Part shown: positions 1 through 7,012 of the stretch, in pieces
Layout: each line of letters starts with the position of its first letter
Position numbering within the stretch: the stretch's first letter is position 1
Assembly (NCBI GenBank): GCA_030150505.1
Contig: JASLFS010000071.1
Coordinates: 1-11,061, forward strand
Source of the DNA: Vitreoscilla sp.
Lineage (GTDB): Bacteria; Pseudomonadota; Gammaproteobacteria; Burkholderiales; Neisseriaceae
Length of the DNA stretch: 11,061 nt
Reading direction: 5' to 3'
Position numbers and translations under genes: made by a program
The notes under the pieces: model-generated
What the model saw: the letters and a program-made list of their open reading frames with translations, nothing else
Told to the model about the DNA's origin: nothing
Databases searched by the model: none

Positions 1-976
1 CTTTATTTTCCCATCCCGTCAACAGAAAGTCTTTCCCACAAGATGGGCAAAAATGCTGAGCAAATGCTTTTTCAGCTTGTTCGTTCTTGATATCCTTCGC
101 TCTTTCTAGTTGAGATATGGCTAGTTGCTCTTGCTTTTGTATCATGTAAATTTTCATACGTCGAATAGCATAATAACCAAACAATACAGTCAAAATAATG
201 CCAACGGTGTAGCGAACATAACCACCAAAACTAGGCAGATACGGTGCCAATCCAAAGAAAAAGGCATAAAAGCCAAATAAAACAAAACCACGGTAGATTG
301 GCCAATAATCACTGGTACGACGACGTAACACAAAAAAGATACTAATCAACAAAATCGGAGAAACAAACAACAAGCGCCAGAGAAATATTTTTAACTCATG
401 CCGACTCATTTCCTTTTCATAGCGCTCAACAGCAACTTGATTCACTGTGTTTATTTGCTGATTTAAAGATTCCATACTCTCTTCAATAGCCAAAAACTTC
501 ATTTGAATCGTTTTTTGCTCATCAATCCAAGACTTAGAAACTTGATAATAATCATCTAATTTTTTAGCACGACTGTGCACTTCTGCATTATCTTTACTCA
601 AGCCTAAACTATCTCGAGTTTTGACCCAGTTATTAAAAGAAGCTTGCTCATTCTCATAGTTTTTTTGTGCTGCCTCTGTTGTTGCCTTTAATGTATTGAG
701 CTTAATTTGTAAAGCACTTTTCTGTGCTTCTAATTCCTCAACTTTGTCTTGCAAAGGCTTTAAAAGCTTCATTGTGGCATCATCGTTGACAACAGGACGA
801 TCATCTTGAAGGTCTTTCATAGCAACAGTATCTTCTAACACTGGCATATTATTACTCAATGTTAAATTAGACAGTAATTTGTCGGACAATAACACTAAAA
901 ATACACATAGCAATAATGAAATCATCACTCGAATGATTTGCATACTGCGTGCCAGTTTTTTACCATTGGCTTCCAT
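1..976 (-). CDS. Membrane/coiled-coil protein with C-terminal zinc ribbon (partial, 3' end off window)
   Basis: An uninterrupted frame of 325 codons leaves the window at base 1, so the C-terminus is missing. The ATG at 976-974 is preceded, 5 nt away, by AAAGGGG (988-982), which fixes the start. Order of parts: a first transmembrane helix at about residues 12-31, a long hydrophilic region (about 70-190) rich in E, K, Q and A with heptad-like spacing that I read as coiled coil, then three more helices at about 196-217, 227-247 and 254-272. A charged tail follows, in which C310-P-S-C313-G-K looks like the first half of a zinc ribbon whose second cysteine pair would lie outside the window. With four helices the coiled coil would be periplasmic and the ribbon cytoplasmic. 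I do not recognise a named family; a membrane sensor or scaffold is only a guess. The reading frame is certain and the function unknown. Confidence 0.85.
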   Translation of the reverse strand, partial: MEANGKKLARSMQIIRVMISLLLCVFLVLLSDKLLSNLTLSNNMPVLEDTVAMKDLQDDRPVVNDDATMKLLKPLQDKVEELEAQKSALQIKLNTLKATTEAAQKNYENEQASFNNWVKTRDSLGLSKDNAEVHSRAKKLDDYYQVSKSWIDEQKTIQMKFLAIEESMESLNQQINTVNQVAVERYEKEMSRHELKIFLWRLLFVSPILLISIFFVLRRRTSDYWPIYRGFVLFGFYAFFFGLAPYLPSFGGYVRYTVGIILTVLFGYYAIRRMKIYMIQKQEQLAISQLERAKDIKNEQAEKAFAQHFCPSCGKDFLLTGWENK

Positions 977-1156
977 TAAAACCCCTTTAATATTGCTATT
1001 GATTGATTATATTCACCTATTGTCTGTCATGATATATATTTAGATTAATAATGTCTTTCCCTAAATTGATAAAAATCTAGAGCAAGTTAAACTTTCAAAT
1101 AACCATCCTCTAAAAATTTTAAGCTTGCATAAACCTAAATATCATATTGACACAAT

Positions 1157-1681
1157 TCATGACTCCAACTCACGCCCATCTATAATTGAAAAACGCTTAT
1201 TATCTGCCGCACTAACCACATAAGGATCATCTGCATCAATAATGCTTTCTTCCTTAATCCATTCAGGCCATAAAGGTGGTTTACAAGTACGCATTGCTAT
1301 AATACGACCAAGAACTCTCAATTTAATGCATGGATAATCAAGAATATACAAACCTACATTACGAAAATATTGAACACGTATATAGTCATTACTAAAATAA
1401 GGTGGTTCTCTTTTTTCATCAATATCCAAACAATAGGAAACCGTTTGACTTGTGGCAATTTGATCTTCTGAGTCATTATCATAATAGAAATCTTTCGGAC
1501 CATTCTCCATATACTGACGAACAAACTCCCAATGTCCTAATGCAATCTCTCGACTAGAAGAATTAATTGGCAATGAAAATGTCTCTAAAACAGTTTGCCT
1601 ATCTTCTGATAAGATATGCGCATAAATTTCATTATCCAATAAATCTTTATCTGGCGTCCCCCCATTAAAGAAAAAAAACAT
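1157..1681 (-). CDS. C-terminal half of the broken DUF6708-like gene (up to 174 aa)
   Basis: This frame overlaps the upstream half by 17 nt. Its only early ATG (1681-1679) sits inside the W-E-D-V coding segment, directly against the T8 run, with a GGGAAG immediately before it that is too close to be a good ribosome site. It has no membrane segment and carries the conserved-looking L-P-I-N...H-W-E-F-V-R-Q-Y-M-E-N-G-P stretch (about residues 38-62) and ends in ...D-G-R-E-L-E-S. I read it as the tail of the same protein rather than a separate gene. Independent translation by coupling to the upstream stop is possible but less likely. Confidence 0.5.
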   Translation of the reverse strand: MFFFFNGGTPDKDLLDNEIYAHILSEDRQTVLETFSLPINSSSREIALGHWEFVRQYMENGPKDFYYDNDSEDQIATSQTVSYCLDIDEKREPPYFSNDYIRVQYFRNVGLYILDYPCIKLRVLGRIIAMRTCKPPLWPEWIKEESIIDADDPYVVSAADNKRFSIIDGRELES

Positions 1682-2123
1682 CTTCCCACTTTACGCCAAT
1701 AAAAGTACCATCAAAACGACAAAAATAAACCATTCTATTTTTACGATTAAAACGAAGAGGATAATGCGTCCATTTAAAACATTCCCTTAACATTATCAGC
1801 GTAAAAATTATCATTGGGACGCTTACCATTCCAATCCCAATTAATAGCTCGTAACTACCACTTATAATTAGTAAAATTAAAAAATATACAATAGAGCAAA
1901 TACAAAATAAATTCCCCATAAATAGCATAACAGCTGTTAAAAGACCTTTTGTAACATAATGTTTGTCTGCCAAATCCATATATGTTGAATTCATCTTAAT
2001 AACACCCATTGCAAAATTTGGTGAATAATCCAGTGGCTCATCTACTTTAAGCTGAGCATCTCTTTCAATATCTCCCAATGGTCGATTTATTCTGTATTGA
2101 GGTAAAATTCCAGCGTGAGACAT
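1665..2123 (-). CDS. N-terminal half of the broken DUF6708-like gene (152 aa, two TM helices)
   Basis: The best start is the ATG at 2123-2121, with AGGAG (2136-2132) 8 nt upstream; an in-frame TTG one codon earlier is less well spaced. Residues 1-58 are hydrophilic. Residues about 61-87 and 92-112 form a transmembrane hairpin. Residues 115-151 begin the soluble domain (H-Y-P-L-R-F-N-R-K-N-R, then R-F-D-G-T and V-K-W-E-D-V). The frame stops at TAA (1667-1665), just beyond the T8 run, which cuts the domain mid-strand. If translated alone it would give a membrane stub without the conserved H-W-E-F segment. Confidence 0.6.
   Translation of the reverse strand: MSHAGILPQYRINRPLGDIERDAQLKVDEPLDYSPNFAMGVIKMNSTYMDLADKHYVTKGLLTAVMLFMGNLFCICSIVYFLILLIISGSYELLIGIGMVSVPMIIFTLIMLRECFKWTHYPLRFNRKNRMVYFCRFDGTFIGVKWEDVFFL
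1671..1678 (-). repeat. T8 homopolymer (A8 on + strand) at the frameshift point
   Basis: Eight consecutive T on the coding strand lie exactly where the two DUF6708-like frames meet. T7 restores one frame and T8 breaks it. A G6 run (1663-1658) follows 12 nt downstream in the coding direction. Such runs are prone to replication or transcription slippage, and also to read errors. Confidence 0.7.
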
Positions 2124-2134
2124 CAATCACACTC

Positions 2135-2212
2135 CTAAGCAGTAAAGAATTTATTAAATTCTTGCATATCATCTTTTCCTTCACTCGCAAATGAAAGATA
2201 GTCTTTGTGAAT
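2135..2212 (-). pseudogene. Possible C-terminal remnant of a deleted upstream gene
   Basis: A 25-codon open stretch with no convincing start reads I-H-K-D-Y-L-S-F-A-S-E-G-K-D-D-M-Q-E-F-N then K-F-F-T-A-stop. The TAG stop (2137-2135) overlaps the AGGAG ribosome site of the DUF6708-like gene and lies 11 nt before its ATG. That is the spacing of adjacent genes in an operon, and the amphipathic, charged text looks like a protein C-terminus. A frame stop (TAA, 2215-2213) and noncoding sequence precede it. A short chance frame, or a small peptide starting at the internal ATG (residue 16, with GAAGGAAAAG upstream), are alternatives. Confidence 0.3.
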
Positions 2213-2776
2213 TTATCTCACATTTTAATTACCCATAAGCATTGAGTATCATTAAAAATAACCGAAGCTAAATATTTATGTCAATGTTAAATAAATGACG
2301 TCTTAAACAAACGAAACAATTTGATTTAAATGATAAATAATGAAATTTAATACAATCAATATCAGCTATAGAATTCTTAAGAATCTTAAATCACTTAGCA
2401 GAGTGTTGACTCTAATATGGAAAAATAGGCAGTGTGCTGTGATGCACACAGGATAGTTTGAGGAAGTGTTGGATTCAAGGTAAGGTAAAACCATCAGCCA
2501 GTGGTGTCGAACTCTGGATTCTCTCTACACCAATATATAAATGAGGCAATGCTTAAAGTTGCTCAGTAGCATATTGAAAATATGTCACATCTTTATTATG
2601 CTAATGGCTTTTCATCATGGGATTTTATATTGTTACGCTATTGAGAAGACTGACGCAGAAAAATGGCTTACCCTAAAGCTTTGAAATACTTAAATATTGC
2701 ATGAAATAAATTATGCCAAATCGGTACCAACACATATGTGCTGATAAAAAATCAATCCACCCTAAAATAATATTAT
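2213..2776. other. Gene-free region of about 560 bp
   Basis: No frame on either strand looks like a protein; the longest pieces are about 20 codons (for example 2582-2644 plus) and lack ribosome sites. Visible structure: a 12-bp palindrome ATTCTTAAGAAT (2373-2384), the hairpin cluster at 2400-2532 listed separately, and a 10-bp palindrome CACATATGTG (2731-2740) 36 bp before the transporter start. The part from about 2400 to 2560 is less AT-rich than its flanks, which fits an RNA gene or the residue of an old insertion. It must also contain the transporter promoter, which I could not place. Confidence 0.5.
2400..2532. repeat. Cluster of three inverted repeats (candidate structured RNA or insertion residue)
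   Basis: Three perfect short stems lie within 133 bp. They are AGAGT/ACTCT with a GTTG loop (2400-2413), GTGTGC/GCACAC with a 6-nt loop (2432-2449), and TGGTGT/ACACCA with a 19-nt loop (2502-2532). No tRNA, RNase P, tmRNA or 6S landmark is recognisable. The middle stem has the TGTGC-N6-GCACA spacing of a CRP-type site but lacks the usual TGTGA/TCACA ends. Confidence 0.3.
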
Positions 2777-4093
2777 ATGTCCCTACAAACACATCAATCT
2801 AAAACGATAAAACAAATGACATCTTGGATAATTATAACACTGACAATGTTATTACCCAATATTGTCCAAGCCATTCGCTTCTATTTTCTAGGTCAAATAT
2901 CAAATGATGCATTTTCAATAGCAAGCAATATTTTTTGGTTACAAATTATTTATGAAGTCCCTCAAGAGCTTTTACTACTTTCGCTATTTGTAATGTATGG
3001 TCAGCATGTTCGTGAGAAAAATAGTAAAGAAATATTTAGTTCTTATCTTCAAAACTCTCTAGCTATCATTCTTATGGTTTTCGGCCTTATGTCGATTCTC
3101 ATCTCTGTATTTGCCTATCCTATTGTCAATTCCATTCAACCTAACAATATCTTAGTAAATGATATTGTTCATTATGTTCGTTTAGAATCCATTGCAAATA
3201 TTCCTACAATGATAGTCGAAGCTTTATTGACAGCTTTAGTACTAATTAACAACAAAAAAGCATTATTAAAACTCTTATTCATTCAAGTAATTCTCTATGC
3301 CCTACTTGATTATTTACTATTTTCTTATGCAACATTGGATGTTTTATCCATTGCTTATTCTAACTTGATAATCAATATTACTTGGCTTTTAATCACTTTT
3401 AGTCTTTTAAAAAAACAAGGTTATAATTTACTTCAACCTTTTTATTGGAATAAAACTTGGATTAAAAAATGGATTCAAATAGGTAGTTATAGTGGTATAG
3501 AGTCATTAATAAGAAATTTTGTATTTACTCTCATCATTATCAAAATGATCAACACCCTTTCGATGCAAACAGAATTTTGGATTGCGAATTCGATTATTTG
3601 GGGCTGGCTCCTTATCCCTTTTTTGGCATTTGGAAAATTAGCAGAAAGTCAATTTAGCCAAAATGCAGACAATTTATTAAAACAGATTGCTAAGAATTTT
3701 TTATATGTGTGCATATTCGCCATTATTCTTATGCTCACTAGCCCTGTTTGGACAATATTAATAAAAGATATTTTAAAAATAGCCAATTGGAAAGTGATTA
3801 TTTATATCATTGAAATTCAAATTGTTTTTTACCTATTTTTTATAATATCAAAAACAATTTTTGATCCCATATTTTATGGTTTAGGTCATACAAAGCTCAT
3901 GTTACTGAGGTCAATATGTATTGATATTATTTACTATGGCATCGTATACCTGCTGTATGTTAATCAATATATTAATTTATCTATAGAAAATATTACCCGT
4001 ATTTTTGGATTAGGGCTTATTCTTAATTGTTTAATTTCTTTAATTATATTTTGTTACTTAATTAAGCTACCTGCTAACAAACGCTATGCTTAA
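2777..4093 (+). CDS. MATE-like multi-pass membrane transporter
   Basis: The protein has 438 aa with about 12 strongly hydrophobic segments and short loops, the size and layout of MATE (multidrug and toxin extrusion) transporters. These are built of two six-helix repeats and export organic cations or drugs in exchange for Na+ or H+. The N-terminal half, with P-N-I-V-Q-A near residue 27 and I-Y-E-V-P-Q-E near residue 58, looks like the atypical MATE group annotated as Na+-driven efflux pumps. The second repeat seems to begin near G-S-Y-S-G-I-E-S (about residue 236). A lipid-linked sugar flippase of the same superfamily is an alternative. No clear ribosome site precedes the ATG, so the start is only likely. 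Codon use is extremely AT-rich even for this window. It ends in a strong terminator shared with the convergent exonuclease gene. Confidence 0.65.
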   Translation: MSLQTHQSKTIKQMTSWIIITLTMLLPNIVQAIRFYFLGQISNDAFSIASNIFWLQIIYEVPQELLLLSLFVMYGQHVREKNSKEIFSSYLQNSLAIILMVFGLMSILISVFAYPIVNSIQPNNILVNDIVHYVRLESIANIPTMIVEALLTALVLINNKKALLKLLFIQVILYALLDYLLFSYATLDVLSIAYSNLIINITWLLITFSLLKKQGYNLLQPFYWNKTWIKKWIQIGSYSGIESLIRNFVFTLIIIKMINTLSMQTEFWIANSIIWGWLLIPFLAFGKLAESQFSQNADNLLKQIAKNFLYVCIFAIILMLTSPVWTILIKDILKIANWKVIIYIIEIQIVFYLFFIISKTIFDPIFYGLGHTKLMLLRSICIDIIYYGIVYLLYVNQYINLSIENITRIFGLGLILNCLISLIIFCYLIKLPANKRYA

Positions 4094-4127
4094 TGGCATT
4101 AGCAAAATATTAACAAATGGTTTAAAT

Positions 4128-4174
4128 AAAAATGCCATTCACCAATATAGTTATTGTTGGTGAATGGCATTTTT
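4128..4174. terminator. Bidirectional intrinsic terminator between transporter and exonuclease
   Basis: An 18-bp perfect inverted repeat (4128-4145 with 4157-4174) encloses an 11-nt loop. The GC-containing core is TGCCATTCACCAA, and the outer arms are A5 and T5, so each strand ends its stem in a T run. It lies 35 nt after the transporter stop and 16 nt after the exonuclease stop, serving both convergent genes. Confidence 0.92.
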
Positions 4175-4189
4175 TACAGAATATGAAGA

Positions 4190-5086
4190 TTACATCGCTT
4201 TAAATCGAACGCTAGCATCCTGGTAATCATAATGTGCATGCTCGGCACCATGATGATAAATGCTATTTAAAAATTCCTGTTCTTCTGGTAAATCACTTTC
4301 CGCAATTTCACACCACCAATGCTTATTGGCTCCTTGATTGCCATTGTGCCAACGGTAACCACGTTCTTTTAAATAATCTTTAACATCAAACGGTGCTCCA
4401 AATGCACGAACAAATACCGTACGTGTTTTCGCTTGTTTTAACAAATCGGTCAAGGCTTCAGGCAGCCTGTAAAATAACCACGCCATTGCTAAACAATCAA
4501 TACTGGCTCGATGACCTTCGTAGAACCATCCTAATTGCAATAACAAAAACTCAAGTTTTTTACTTGAGAAGCCTAGCTCAGCCCAATCAATTCCATTAGC
4601 AGAACATGCCCACGATAAATGCTTTAGATTTGGAAAACGTCTTTCAAAAAAAGGACGATCAAACTTAGCATTATGTGCAACCACCAATGGACTATCTGCT
4701 AACCACTTCGCAACCAAGTCGTCATCAATTTTTTGTCCTGCAACTTTCTCATCTGTAATGCCGGTTAAGCCTACTACAAATTCAGGAATTGGCTTACCTG
4801 GATCTTCATAAACACTCAATACTTCTATAATAGAAGTAATAGTATTTTTAGAAGGGCTATACAAAACCTTAACCATGCCTAATTCAATAATGGCATCAAT
4901 TTCATAAGATAACCCTGTCGTTTCTGTATCCAACAACACCATTAATTGCTCATCCCCCACGACTGGATTTAATTCAATGGGAAAAGCAGCTTTTTCTTTG
5001 GTTAGTGGAATACGCTCCAACAAACGAAAATCATTTGTTTGCTCGGTAATTTCTTTGATTCTTTCAATGGGGAATCCATTATTCAT
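4190..5086 (-). CDS. DEDDh 3'-5' exonuclease (DnaQ-like fold) with conserved C-terminal extension
   Basis: The protein has 298 aa from the ATG at 5086-5084. A TTG 20 codons further up is open, but its extension is hydrophobic and unlike the family. All nuclease motifs are visible. Exo I is D53-T-E55-T-T-G, Exo II is H-N-A-K-F-D143, and Exo III is H192-R-A-S-I-D197, which is the DEDDh type and binds two metal ions for 3'-5' hydrolysis of DNA. Residues 1-45 form a short N-terminal region. Residues about 218-298 form an added C-terminal domain containing R-G-Y-R-W-H, K-H-W-W-C-E-I and Y-D-Y-Q-D-A. This layout matches proteins often labelled DNA polymerase III epsilon-like exonuclease, not the true proofreading subunit. 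Its role in repair or turnover is unknown. It is divergent from the reductase gene across a 209-bp gap. Confidence 0.85.
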   Translation of the reverse strand: MNNGFPIERIKEITEQTNDFRLLERIPLTKEKAAFPIELNPVVGDEQLMVLLDTETTGLSYEIDAIIELGMVKVLYSPSKNTITSIIEVLSVYEDPGKPIPEFVVGLTGITDEKVAGQKIDDDLVAKWLADSPLVVAHNAKFDRPFFERRFPNLKHLSWACSANGIDWAELGFSSKKLEFLLLQLGWFYEGHRASIDCLAMAWLFYRLPEALTDLLKQAKTRTVFVRAFGAPFDVKDYLKERGYRWHNGNQGANKHWWCEIAESDLPEEQEFLNSIYHHGAEHAHYDYQDASVRFKAM

Positions 5087-5231
5087 GATTAATTCTTTAA
5101 CCTGTACAATTAATAAAAGTGATTTTAACAAAACCACATGAGCCAAGTGATATCAAATACACAAAATGTACTTAAAATAAAAAATACTTAAAATAGTCCG
5201 CCTATTTATCTTTCTGTAATACTTTTATGTA

Positions 5232-5262
5232 TTGACATTAAAGTTAACTTTAAGCTTATCTT
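5232..5262 (+). promoter_or_regulatory. MerR-type promoter/operator of the ene-reductase gene
   Basis: TTGACA (5232-5237), a 19-bp spacer, then TATCTT (5257-5262). The spacer holds the perfect palindrome TTAAAGTTAACTTTAA (5238-5253). A 19-bp spacer with a centred dyad is the hallmark of MerR-family activation, where the bound activator untwists the overlong spacer. The implied leader is about 26 nt, with no obvious ribosome site. The same 23 bp (5231-5253) recur at 6949-6971. Confidence 0.88.
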
Positions 5263-5295
5263 AATACCATCTCATATTCTTTTAAGCTTCTTATT

Positions 5296-6546
5296 ATGTT
5301 ATTTACTCCGCTTACCTTACCCAATGGCACCATTCTTCCCAATCGTTTAGCAAAAGCAGCCATGGAAGAAAATATGGCTGACGCTCAATTCCGACCAACC
5401 CATAAGCTTATGCAGCTATATAAAAAATGGGCACTAGGTGGAGCTGGTTTAATTATTAGTGGCAATGTTATGGTTAATCGCATGGCCATGACAGGTCCTG
5501 CTGGTGTCGTGCTTGATAGTGATTTACACTTAAATACCTTTCGGCAATGGGCAAAAGCAGGTCAACAAAATGGTGCTCAATTTTGGTTACAAATAAACCA
5601 TCCGGGTCGACAAATGCCGTCAGCACTGGGACAAATTACCTATGCTCCATCAGCAATTGCTCTGAATCTTGGCAAAATGTCTTCTCGCTTCATGATGCCA
5701 AAAGAACTGAATCATTCAATGATTCAAGAAATTATTGAACAATTTTCGCACACAGCGCAACTTGCTGAGCAAGCTGGATTTAATGGTGTTCAAATTCATG
5801 CTGCGCATGGATATTTACTTAGCCAGTTTCTATCGCCACTGAGCAACAAGAGACAAGATGAGTATGGCGGTTCACTTGAAAACCGTGCACGCTTATTAAT
5901 TGAAGTTATTCAAGCCATTCGCAAAAGCGTTTCCACGCACTTTTCCATATCAATAAAATTAAACTCTGCTGATTTTCAACGAGGTGGTTTTTCAACGGAA
6001 GATGCGAAAGAAGTTACCCTGTTACTCAATCACTTATCAATTGATTTATTAGAAATATCTGGTGGCAGTTATGAAGAGCCAGCCATGCAAGGCTCAGCAA
6101 GAGATAGCCATACGCTGGAAAGAGAAGCTTATTTCTTAAAATTTGCTCAGGAAATTCAAAAAATTGCTAACATGCCCATCATGGTAACAGGTGGCATTCG
6201 CCGTCAAGTAATTGCTCAGCAAGTTATAGACAGTGGTATTGATATGGCTGGTATTGCAACAGCTTTGGCCATTGAGCCCAATCTTCCTTCACTTTGGCAG
6301 CAAGGCATAGCCACAAATCCAACATTAAAAACTAGGAAGTGGAAAAACAAAGCCATGGGCTCTGCAGCCATGATGGCTTCCGTGCGCTATCAATTACAAA
6401 AAGTAGCGAATAATAAAGCAACAAAGCCAAATATTTCACCACTACGAGCGCTGCTGTTGCAACAAATTAAATCTTTTTATCATACAAAGCGCTACCGAAC
6501 AGTTGTAAAACCAACAGTTACTCATCTTGATTCGTCAAAAGCTTAG
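5296..6546 (+). CDS. Old Yellow Enzyme family NAD(P)H:flavin oxidoreductase / ene-reductase
   Basis: The protein has 416 aa and is expected to be a cytoplasmic TIM-barrel protein binding FMN that reduces activated C=C bonds of enals, enones, quinones or nitro compounds with NAD(P)H. Supporting motifs are P-N-R-L-A-K-A-A-M (15-23) at the start of the barrel, L-Q-I-N-H-P-G-R-Q (98-106), and the substrate-binding signature H168-A-A-H171-G-Y173-L-L-S-Q-F-L-S-P. H168/H171 would hold the substrate oxygen and Y173 would be the likely proton donor. E-I-S-G-G-S-Y-E and V-T-G-G-I-R-R follow near the phosphate-binding end. The C-terminus (about 345-416) is basic and longer than in short OYEs. Its 3' end overlaps the convergent regulator gene by 29 bp. 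Its promoter carries the MerR operator, so electrophile-inducible expression is the likely regulation. The physiological substrate cannot be read from sequence. Confidence 0.9.
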   Translation: MLFTPLTLPNGTILPNRLAKAAMEENMADAQFRPTHKLMQLYKKWALGGAGLIISGNVMVNRMAMTGPAGVVLDSDLHLNTFRQWAKAGQQNGAQFWLQINHPGRQMPSALGQITYAPSAIALNLGKMSSRFMMPKELNHSMIQEIIEQFSHTAQLAEQAGFNGVQIHAAHGYLLSQFLSPLSNKRQDEYGGSLENRARLLIEVIQAIRKSVSTHFSISIKLNSADFQRGGFSTEDAKEVTLLLNHLSIDLLEISGGSYEEPAMQGSARDSHTLEREAYFLKFAQEIQKIANMPIMVTGGIRRQVIAQQVIDSGIDMAGIATALAIEPNLPSLWQQGIATNPTLKTRKWKNKAMGSAAMMASVRYQLQKVANNKATKPNISPLRALLLQQIKSFYHTKRYRTVVKPTVTHLDSSKA

Positions 6547-6937
6547 TGCCTTCTAATAGCCGATGCGCATTATCAGCACAGCTCATGGATGTGGGCTTAT
6601 TGATAATGCCATCCAATATGGCTTGAAGATTGGCTTTATTTTTTGCCAACTGCGCTTCTAATTTTTCAATCTCGGCAATTTTACTTTCCAAACTTATTTT
6701 TAAATTATCATGTCCCCATGAAAATAAATCGCTGGGTAACAAGGTTTTAATTTCCGCCAATGAAAAACCAACTTGTTGTGCTTGTTGAATCAAAACCAAA
6801 CGCTGCAAATCATCTTGTGTGTATTCACGATAACCATTCATGCCACGCACCACTTTCGGAAGCAGTTGAATCTTTTCATAATAGCGAATGGTTGGTGCAG
6901 GCAAACCACTTAATTCTGATAATGTTTTAATTTTCAT
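6518..6937 (-). CDS. MerR-family transcriptional activator, probable electrophile/aldehyde sensor
   Basis: The protein has 139 aa. Residues 1-37 are a classic MerR winged helix-turn-helix (K-I-K-T-L-S-E-L-S-G, T-I-R-Y-Y-E, G-Y-R-E-Y). Residues 38-70 are the second DNA-binding helix pair, and about 78-112 form the dimerising coiled coil (E-S-K-I-A-E-I-E-K-L-E-A-Q-L). The tail is short. The only cysteine is C120 (S-C-A-D-N-A-H), and the multi-cysteine metal sites of ZntR, CueR or MerR are absent. The position that is cysteine in NmlR/AdhR-type regulators appears to be Q52 by hand alignment. It is convergent with the reductase gene and divergent from the DJ-1 gene, and the palindromic operator sits between it and the latter, so self-control is possible. 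No strong ribosome site precedes the ATG at 6937. Confidence 0.88.
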   Translation of the reverse strand: MKIKTLSELSGLPAPTIRYYEKIQLLPKVVRGMNGYREYTQDDLQRLVLIQQAQQVGFSLAEIKTLLPSDLFSWGHDNLKISLESKIAEIEKLEAQLAKNKANLQAILDGIINKPTSMSCADNAHRLLEGTKLLTNQDE

Positions 6938-6949
6938 AATAAAAACACA

Positions 6950-6980
6950 TTGACATTAAAGTTAACTTTAATCTTATTAT
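6950..6980 (+). promoter_or_regulatory. MerR-type promoter/operator of the DJ-1 family gene (shared intergenic with merR-like gene)
   Basis: TTGACA (6950-6955), a 19-bp spacer containing TTAAAGTTAACTTTAA (6956-6971), then TATTAT (6975-6980). The palindrome is identical to the one before the reductase gene and sits at the same offset. The leader is again about 26 nt. The regulator gene starts 12 bp from the -35 box on the other strand, so the same site can affect its own expression. Confidence 0.9.
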
Positions 6981-7012
6981 TACCTATCAACTTAAGCAAC
7001 TGGATAACCAAA

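Larger units (their letters stand above)
1157..2123 (-). pseudogene. DUF6708-like membrane-anchored protein, frameshifted at a T8 run
   Basis: Two overlapping minus-strand frames make one protein of about 321 aa if one T is removed from the homopolymer at 1678-1671. The first frame ends ...W146-E-D-V-F-F-L-stop, and the second carries on F-F-N-G-G-T-P-D. With T7 the text reads straight through as W-E-D-V-F-F-F-N-G-G. The combined architecture is an N-terminal tail, two transmembrane helices, then a soluble region with the segments F-N-R-K-N-R-M-V-Y, R-F-D-G-T and H-W-E-F-V-R-Q-Y-M-E-N-G-P. From memory this resembles DUF6708 proteins, which are often found in secretion or effector neighbourhoods; I could not check it. 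The break may be a real mutation, slippage-based phase variation, or a sequencing error in a homopolymer. Confidence 0.65.

Noticed and set aside
2432..2449. CRP-binding site
   Set aside because: Spacing fits, but both half-sites deviate at the key TGTGA/TCACA position; the nearest gene start is over 300 bp away.
2470..2540. tRNA- or tmRNA-like text (GTTCGAC on the minus strand, ACACCA on the plus strand)
   Set aside because: The arms beside GTTCGAC do not pair as a T stem and no acceptor or anticodon arm can be drawn.
4393..4599. Plus-strand 68-codon frame
   Set aside because: Lies wholly antisense to the exonuclease's conserved region, with no ribosome site.
5087..5146. 20-residue N-terminal extension of the exonuclease from a TTG
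   Set aside because: Hydrophobic, non-family sequence; the ATG at 5086 leads straight into the usual N-terminus.
5547..5738. Plus-strand 63-codon frame
   Set aside because: Out-of-frame shadow inside the ene-reductase gene.
6950..7012. In-frame upstream extension of the DJ-1 gene from a TTG
   Set aside because: It would translate through the -35, operator and -10 of its own promoter; the ATG at 7013 gives the normal family N-terminus.
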